A stretch of 64,000 bases of DNA from Eriocheir sinensis (taxonomy: Eukaryota > Arthropoda > Malacostraca > Decapoda > Varunidae), in assembly GCF_024679095.1 (NCBI RefSeq), contig NW_026111787.1:992001-1056000 (forward strand). The letters are read 5' to 3'. Positions 57,180 to 64,000 of the stretch are shown piece by piece. Numbering within the stretch: position 1 is the first letter of the stretch; each line of letters begins with the position of its first letter. Under the pieces are notes generated by a model. It saw only the letters and a list, made by a program, of their open reading frames with translations. It ran no database searches and was not told the origin of the DNA. The position numbers were made by a program, and so were the translations under genes.

Positions 57180-58010
57180 GGAAACATGGAAACATGGACT
57201 ACCAGGCAGCAGAAAGCCTGTTGGCTCATAACTAGGCTGCCTGCGCTCAGTGATTTATTCAGTCCGCTTGCCATAGGAGTGGCTTGCAGGGAAGGATTAA
57301 AGCACTTGTGTACCTACTCTTGGGAACGTTCAGTTCACTCCCGATCCAGCAAAGTGGCGATCAATGCGTTTCTTGAAGGAGCTGATGGTCTCTGCTCTAA
57401 CCACTTCTGCAGGAAGGCTGTTCCAGTGGCGAACAACTCTAGTCGAAAAATAACTCCTGCCGATGTCGGTATTGCATCGCTTTGCTTGAATTGTTTTTCC
57501 GTTGTTTCTTGTTCTCAGGTTGGTTTGTAGCGTGAAGAGTTTGGAGTGATCAACGTTGCTGAGCTTGTTCCGGTACTTAAAGACTTGTATCATGTCTCCC
57601 CGCAGTCGTCTCTTTTCCAACGTGAAGAGGTTGAGTCGCTCGAGTCGTTCTTCATAAGGCTTCGTCCTCAGTGATGGTATCTTCGTGGTGCGGCGCTATA
57701 CCCTCTCAAGTAATTCAATGTCTTTCTTGTAATAAGGAGACCAGAATTGCACGGCGTATTCCAGGTGGGGCCTTACCAGCGAGTTATACAAGGATAACAT
57801 AACTCCCGGCGTCTTGTATTCGAAGTTCTTCGCTATGAACCCAAGCACTGTATTGGCTTTCTTACAGGCGGACTTGCAGTGTTTTGTTTGTTTCAAGTCA
57901 CTGCTGATGGTGACCTCGAGGTCTCTTTCCTCTTGCACAGCATGTAGTGGTTCGTCATCCATGTGGTATGTGTGGTTGCTGTTTCTGGATCCGTTAAGGT
58001 AGAAAACAAA
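57180..58010 (-). pseudogene. LINE-D: CR1-like RT C-terminus and 3' end
   Basis: On the minus strand the post-catalytic RT region reads RDLEVTISSDLKQTKHC, MLSLYNSLVRPHLEYAVQFW, then after a stop/shift near 57,690 LEKRRLRGDMIQVFKY and the C-terminus TISSFKKRIDRHF. The 3' terminus carries repeated CATGTTTC units (plus strand catggaaacatgg near 57,178-57,195), a CR1-like tail. The 5' side is truncated at ~58,010. Confidence 0.8.
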
Positions 58011-59029
58011 ATTAATATCCACATAAAAAAACAACCGACTAAAAAAACAAGATATAAGGACAAAGGCAAGATCTATAGAAAATTTTGACCTAATCAAACC
58101 CTATGCAGTTCGGTATAACACTTAGAATTATTAAGTTTATCTTTATATTCTAACAACCCATGCAGTGACCTCATGTGAATTTTAACATAAACATCAACAT
58201 GTTAAGTCCATTAATGTCAAAGGTTTCAGTCACATTTCCCAGCAACACTGAATTAATCTCCGCACATTTATTAACTAACGAACGTTAAAGCACTCGTGCC
58301 GCCCGCTGCCTCGCGCTACTCTAGACTTAAATAAAAAAAAATTAAAAAATGATCCACGTCGCAATTTTATCATGCGTGACATAACTGAATGTCTTGATAC
58401 CTCTCACGGCTAACGCCCATTTGTGGAATTTAGTCTTCATCAAGTTTATTTACTTAAAAACCTAATCCAACGACCATTTACAACAAAAAAAATATTAAAC
58501 AGTTACTCGTTATTTCGACATAAAAAACGCTGATTTGGACATCGAAGAAACAGACTATTTTTGTCATGCATTAGGTCATAAATATCTCCACCACCTGTGC
58601 TACACGTGACCCCCCCTGACCTCACATTGTCCATATAAATCATAAGCCTTTCACCTTTCATGGCCTTACCAATCCTGTTTTCACCTCGATGGCCCTTGCA
58701 ACATGGCTTTCTTGCCTTGAATACATCTCATCTTTTCCTGCGACATGGTTTTATTGTACATTTTCCTCCACCTCTAATTTCCCTCTGCTCACTTTAACCT
58801 GACTCTGCTGCCTGTCTGAAAATCACCAACCAGTTCCCTCTGTGGCTTCCCCTTGACGACGCACCTCACGGCATGTCCTTCTGTGAAGTCGTCTAGTCTG
58901 TGTACCTTACACTTCTATCTTTGACCAAGTCTGACCTCGGTACTTAACATCTCCTTTTGTGCCCCCATCTAGCCTCTGTACTTATAATCTGTACCTGTGT
59001 TGTCCCTTATGGCTTATGTACTTCATGTA
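58011..59029. other. Unassigned AT-rich sequence between LINE-D fragments
   Basis: No gene recognised. The region separates two head-to-head LINE-D-like fragments; its 3' part is CCT-rich. Confidence 0.5.
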
Positions 59030-60580
59030 CACTAGTCTAAAGCAGTTATGTAACGATGAAGGCGTAGGGTTCACGAACGCATGGCATCACTTCAACCAGC
59101 ACCCAAGTTTGTTTTGGGAGGACGGACTCCACCTGAACGAGGCTGGCTCGGCGCGGCTTGGAAGGCTCCTGAACGAGTCAGTTGAAAGCTTCTCGAAGAG
59201 CTATTCAAAAAACTGGAGGCGAGGGCAAGGCAAAGGCAACCCTTGATCAACCGAACCGTAGCGTCAAAAGCGGCTTGCAAGAAACTGTGTAACCAACGAC
59301 GCCTTCGACAAGCAAACTCATACAACACGACGCGGCCAAACCTGAAGTCACATTTCCATTTTGTACACAAATGCGCGTAGTCTATTACCCAAAAAGGACG
59401 AAATTAGGGCGTATATTGCAACTGAGAAACCAGATGTGGTAGCCATCACAGAGACTTGGGCCAACTCTGCACATCTAGTATCTGAACTGTCATTTCCCGG
59501 GTACGAAAGCTTCCCAAAAAATCGAATGCAAAAGAAAAGAGGAGAAGCAATTTTGTTGCGTAAAAAGTACGCTCCCTGCCATAAAAACAGACAAACAGAA
59601 CGCAGAGAATTAGGATTCCGTCTATGTGGAAATAACTGCGAATAATAAGAAACTAACAATTGCGACCGTATACAGGCCTCCAAAACATCAGGCAGCAGAC
59701 GACACTGCCCTGTACGAAGAGCTTCACTCTTTAACACAAAGTAAAGAAGCAATAATAATTGGGGACTTTAATTGCCCTAACATTGACTGGGGACAATTGA
59801 CTGGAGATCAAGAGGGTAACAGGCTTGTAGAAATGGTGGAGGATTCGTTCCTCACTCCAGTTGTAGCTCAACCAACAAGAGGAAACAATCTGCTGGATCT
59901 GGTATTAGTAAGCGACCCCGACCTCATTCGCGACTGTGAAGCTGGTGAAAAAATTAACGGTTGCGATCACCACTTAATCCGTTTCAATGTCAACATAAGT
60001 CACAAACTCGTAGACAATCCGTCAGTGATACCAGACTACAAAAAAGCAAATTTCAACCTAGCCCGTGAGCTGTTTCCCTCTGCGACCTGGGACCAACTTC
60101 ACCTAACCGACAATACAATCGACAACGTGTGGAACAACTTCAAAGATAAGCGTTTGGGAGTAGAAAAGGCTACAGTGTCTACGAAACCCAGGCGAGTAAA
60201 TGGTGCCGTAGATCCACCGTGGATGACCAGAGAAATAAAAAGGGCGGTAAACCTAAAAAAAAAAAAAAAAAAAAAAATTATAACCTAATGAAAGAGAATG
60301 ACACGGCCGAAGCCCGTACACAGTACCAAAACAGCCTCAGAGCTTGTCGCACCCTTATTCGGAGTAGTAAACGCAACTGCGAAAAACAAATAGCGCATGA
60401 CATCAAAACAAACTCTAAAAAAAATCTTCACATACATCAGTTCGAAAAAGAAAGTAAAATCCAATACTGGTCCCCTGACAGACGAGACTGGATATGTAAC
60501 TCAGGACAGTAAACAGATGGCCAGAATCCTCAACAGTAACTTCGCATCCGTATTCACAGTCGAGGATATCATCCCTTGAC
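59030..60580 (+). pseudogene. LINE-D: ORF1 esterase end, endonuclease, 5' RT linker
   Basis: Starts within an ORF1 SGNH-esterase C-terminus (WEDGLHLNEAGSARLGRLL), then ORF2 endonuclease: YTNARSLLPKKDEI, VVAITETWANS, IIIGDFNCPNIDWG (~59,755), GCDHHLIRFNV. A frameshift near 59,620 and an A-tract slippage near 60,260 break it. It ends near SNFASVFTVEDIIP just before RT motifs. 5' and 3' truncated; related to but distinct from LINE-B. Confidence 0.78.
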
Positions 60581-61024
60581 CTGACCTGGCCGATGCACCT
60601 CATTATGCCTTCGTTTGACCTCAACTGTCTCGGTTAACCTGTCCATACCTAACTTCCCTTTACTGCACCCTCACCTGCCCTAACAAACCCTCCCCTGACC
60701 TTTCCTCACCTGGCTCATGCATAAATCATTACCTGTCCTCTTTTTAACTGTCCTACCAAGGGCTCGTCTTTCTGTGGCCTCACCTGCCCCCACCTGGCCC
60801 ATGTATCTGATTAACTAACCCCACCATACCTTCGTCACGTGTCCCCAGGTAGACTGTGACGTAATTTATTTGTCACCTGAGGGAATGTCTGATGGGAGAA
60901 CCTGAGGGGACACCTGAAGGGACAACTGCGAGGAACACCTGCAGGGAACATCTGAGGGCGGCGAGGCTTTGCAATCCCATCGTGTTAACTGAATTTGTCC
61001 GAAAATTGATGAAGGTGCTGTTTG

Positions 61025-61028
<4 letters not shown>
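60581..61028. other. Cytosine-rich non-coding sequence
   Basis: Recurring CCTGACC, CACCTG and CCTCACCT motifs without a fixed period. No gene. Confidence 0.5.

Positions 61029-61084
<56 letters not shown>
61029..61084. repeat. (GT)n microsatellite
   Basis: A perfect GT dinucleotide run of about 56 bp. Confidence 0.97.
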
Positions 61085-61087
<3 letters not shown>

Positions 61088-61672
61088 TTCCATCTTCCTT
61101 CCCTCAATCTAAACACCCTTCCATCCAACTTGTCCGCGTCCATTCTCTATCATCTATTCTTTTCGTCGCCTTTGATTAATTTTCAGCTTCGTTTTGTTTG
61201 ACTCATCGTAAGTTTTCATTCGTTTGTTTTGTTTTTGTTTCCATTTTGACGAAACTCCTAAGGACCGTGCGTGTTTGCTTGTTTCAGTCCGTGCATCTGT
61301 CTGCCTGTCTACGTCTATTTACCTGTCTGCCTATATGTTTACCTACCTATCTCTCTCTTTCTCTCTCTATTTATTTATTTAAATGTATATCTGTTAAACT
61401 GATTATCAGTTTAACTGTCTATTCATTTAGGTGTCTATCTATTTAACTGTATATTTAAGTCAGCCTGTCAGTCTGTCGCTCGTCTATCTGCCTGTCTCCA
61501 AATATTGTAATGAACATTTGTGTGTTTGTACAGAAACACCGCATGAGACCCTTGGAACACTAACAACCCAGACCCGAGGTGCCTTATACAGAGACCTATT
61601 TGACATTGGTCATTGCCTAGATTTTCTACACAAGGGAGATAAACGCAAAATTCAATAAAAAAATGTGACATT
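61085..61672. other. Unassigned sequence with CTGTCTAT-like runs
   Basis: Pyrimidine-rich DNA with degenerate TATCTGTC/CTGCC motifs around 61,290-61,500. No gene recognised. Confidence 0.5.
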
Positions 61673-62194
61673 CGGTAATGAAAATCAATACTGACTAACG
61701 AGTGTTGCTCAGCGATTTTCCTTTCCATGCAAAATTTGATGATGTACCCTCTTTCATGTCTCTCCCGCAGCCTCTCTTCTCAATCTTATCTTTTTCTCTC
61801 ACCGCCCTAACTTTTCCTTCCTGCCTCCTCTCTTGCATCTTCATCGCACATTTCTCCATCCTCACTTTGCTCTTGATTTCTAGGTTTCTTCCATCCCATG
61901 CAGTGTCTCTTATTTCACTCTTTCACACACTTTCGGTTATGAAAATCAATACTGACTAACGAGTGTTGCTCAGCGATTTTCTTTTCCATGCAAAATTTGA
62001 TGATGTACCCTCTTTCATGTCTCTCCCGCAGCCTCTCTTCTCAATCTTCTCTTTTTCTCTCACCGCCCTAACTTTTCCTTCCTGCCTCCTCTCTTGCATC
62101 TTCATCGCACATTTCTCCATCCTCACTTTGCTCTTGATTTCTAGGTTTCTTCCATCCCATGCAGTGTCTCTTATTTCACTCTTTCACACACTCT
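61673..62194. repeat. 261-bp tandem duplication
   Basis: The sequence from gaaaatcaatactgactaac to tttcactctttcacacac occurs twice with a 261-bp offset and very few differences, so the duplication is recent. The parallel serine/leucine-rich short ORFs in both copies have no known motifs. Confidence 0.9.
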
Positions 62195-62429
62195 CCTTTG
62201 TGTTTTTCCTTACAAAAAAAATATTTCCTTCCTTCTGTACCTTTTCAGTTAACTCCCTCGCACACACTTTTCCTTGCCCTCCCTTATATTTACAGAAGGT
62301 CTAAAAGTGTCATCCATCCCGATTAAATCTGAAAAGTAAATGGGTTTTAAATATTTCACAAACCAAGACACACACACATACAAACCTACACATATTCATT
62401 CATGTTCTTTCTCTCTTCTGTTCCTCCTT
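62195..62429. other. Unassigned spacer
   Basis: Non-coding sequence with no recognised element, leading into the inverted gag fragment. Confidence 0.5.
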
Positions 62430-62530
62430 GGCCTTTTGTATTGCAGAACAACTGTCTGAATCATGAAAACAATTCCCGTGGATATGGCAAAAGGCAGCCT
62501 TCCGCTGATGGTTTGGCCGAGGTTTCCTGA
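62430..62530 (-). pseudogene. Inverted gag fragment
   Basis: About 95 bp reverse-complementary to 63,508-63,605, covering the CHIHGNCFHDSDSC part of the gag. It includes ggcaaaaggcagccttccgc, the reverse complement of gcggaaggctgccttttgcc. Flanks diverge, so it comes from another copy of the same family. Confidence 0.75.
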
Positions 62531-63229
62531 CGCGCCTACAACGACTGCACGTCACCCAGGGCATCACAGGCCGTCGCCCTCTCCACTACATCTGCTGATT
62601 AATCTTGGTATTTGTGGATATTCCATTCTTGTCCAAATTTGCCGACTCGGCTCATTTTCATTATTATCCGTGCAGAGGCACGATTTTTTTTTATTTCTGT
62701 GTTCCTAACACTGTTCTTCAGTCATAATTGTGAGAGTAACGTTCATTCGCATACGATATTGATTCTTTCTTATTGTTTGCTAGCGAGTCTATTGAGTATA
62801 GAGTGAGTTCCCTGATCAAATTTAATCTTCATCAGTGTGCCCTGCCTCCGTTTTCTTTTCACCGCTCGAGAGAAAACGTGAGCTTCAATGGTATACTCGC
62901 TTAACATACCACTTTGTTTATATTGTTATTCTTTCTATATATACCCATATCATTAGGGCATTCCATTATAACCTTAACTTCTATTACGTCTAAACAGGCA
63001 CCTTGCTATCCATTCCTTCTTGCCTTTTTAGGGTTTCAACGCAAACTATTCATTCATACACGTTCCGTTTATTGGTTCATATTTACAGCTATCAACATAT
63101 GCTCCTATTTTGTAAATGATTTACACCTTTAACCAGTTGGCTCGTCCTTCAAGTGAAGAGGGACTGGAACACGATACCACAACCGGTGAATTTACTAAGG
63201 TAATCTTATGTTCAGGCACTCATTATTTA
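62531..63229. other. Unassigned AT-rich spacer between gag fragments
   Basis: No gene recognised. The sequence next to 62,530 weakly resembles the upstream gag region in inverted orientation. Confidence 0.45.
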
Positions 63230-63668
63230 TCAATTACAGGCCGCAGAATTCGTTCACCCCCGGGTTCGTCTGCATACTTACAACCCACTCAAGGTTCAAG
63301 GACACCCTCACCAGCATCCCCTCGCACCAGCCGCAGTATTACAGGCTCAAAGTAAGGTCTCTCTCACCTGTAGTTTTTGCAAGCAATCAGGACATTCTGA
63401 ACATTCTTGTTTCGCGAAACGTAGGGAATCAACACATTCAAGACGGGGCTCAGATAGGAGGTCAGGAGGTTACAGGGGCGGGCATCATTCATCACACAGG
63501 AACCCTAGGCCAAACCATCAGCGGAAGGCTGCCTTTTGCCATATCCACGGAAATTGTTTTCATGATTCAGACAGTTGTTCTGCAATACAAAAGGCCAAGG
63601 AGGAACAGAAGTACAAGTCCTCAGCGGACAGTAAACCACACTCCTCTTCTCAGAATAAAAAGACATGA
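63230..63668 (+). pseudogene. LTR-retrotransposon Gag C-terminal part
   Basis: The open frame contains a CCHC zinc knuckle CSFCKQSGHSEHSC (63,369-63,410) after a proline-rich segment, an R/S/G/H-rich linker, and a second Cys/His cluster CHIHGNCFHDSDSC (63,537-63,578), an arrangement seen in Gags of Gypsy-like elements. The frame stops at 63,666-63,668. No protease or RT follows. The capsid region upstream is not recognisable in the available frames. Confidence 0.65.
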
Positions 63669-63704
63669 CTTCGTGACAGCCCCGAGGCGTACATCCAAGT
63701 GTCC

Positions 63705-63713
63705 CTTAAGGGG

Positions 63714-63744
<31 letters not shown>

Positions 63745-64000
63745 TAACGGGCTTGTCGGGGGGCGTTTAAAGGGTGTTGATTAAGACTTCAGCTTCCTTA
63801 AGGCGAATTATATTCGTAGCCTTTATGTACAAGAAGCGACGGAGCGAGAGCGACTGTCGTTGTGTGTCAGTCGGACTCTCGTGAAGGAGTCGCGAGTTAC
63901 AGGTTGGAAAATAATTGTTACAATTGGTCACGTATGTCAAGGTGACCTCCACGCACCATCGGAGTGCTAAGTATACAAAACTGAGACGGTAAACACTGAC
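63705..64000 (+). mobile_element. Possible LTR start after polypurine-like tract
   Basis: aaggggaaaa plus a long A tract leads to tgtaacgggc at 63,743. TG after a purine tract is the pattern of a 3' LTR start. The LTR end lies beyond the window, so no terminal repeat can be compared. The A tract may be a microsatellite expansion of the polypurine tract. Confidence 0.4.

Overview
The window is animal nuclear DNA, most plausibly from a decapod crustacean and perhaps a brachyuran crab. The evidence is an invertebrate-type core-histone cluster with replication-type 3' stem-loops, a very high density of microsatellites, and many non-LTR retrotransposons, a tRNA-derived SINE, hAT-type elements and an LTR-element gag. 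The species call is inference. No host gene with introns was recognised; the only cellular host genes seen are histones.

Layout. 1-2.7 kb: stacked tetranucleotide arrays and a LINE 3' fragment. 2.8-24.7 kb: a histone cluster ordered H4(-), H3(+), H2B(-), H2A(+), no H1. H4 and H2B are intact. H3 has a one-base frameshift plus an R26H change, and H2A stops before its C-terminal tail. The H4-H3 divergent promoter, normally a few hundred bases, is split by about 19.4 kb of retroelements.

That insert holds the main discovery candidate. Seven head-to-tail units of about 1.8 kb (3163-15940, minus strand) each encode only a ~510-residue Gag-like protein with three zinc knuckles and no reverse transcriptase. 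Every unit ends in a variable AAAGC-rich tail abutting the same heptamer GCAGCCC. That heptamer is also the first sequence met in the H4 5' leader. This suggests a non-autonomous, ORF1-only retroelement that inserts repeatedly at one site just upstream of H4, similar in form to the gag-only tandem HeT-A arrays of Drosophila telomeres. Four of the seven ORFs are open. Beyond the array, a decayed LINE (17.1-22.3 kb) carries a homologous ORF1 plus endonuclease, reverse transcriptase and RNase H, so its relatives are candidate trans-acting partners.

25-31.3 kb: a ~2.9-3.1 kb higher-order repeat in two copies. Each carries tetranucleotide arrays, an invariant ~63 bp motif and a decayed bacterial-type ComF-like phosphoribosyltransferase fragment. 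31.3-33.2 kb: a hAT/KIAA1586-like transposase with stops. 33.8-39.6 kb: nested MITEs, two long inverted-repeat elements and SINEs. 41-49 kb: two LINE families, one (CR1-like) with an esterase-type ORF1. 49.7-54.2 kb: tandem monomers, a LINE RT fragment, and a 24-bp minisatellite joining an ORF1-like start to an RNase H domain. 57-60.6 kb: a second CR1-like family in opposed orientations. 61.7-64 kb: a short tandem duplication, then a gag fragment running straight into a possible LTR.

Functionally this is a damaged histone repeat surrounded by transposon and satellite DNA. Expression of H4 from this locus is doubtful because its native promoter side is displaced. Clusters of homopolymer indels in places (e.g. 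14,970-15,260) mean some frameshifts may be consensus errors.
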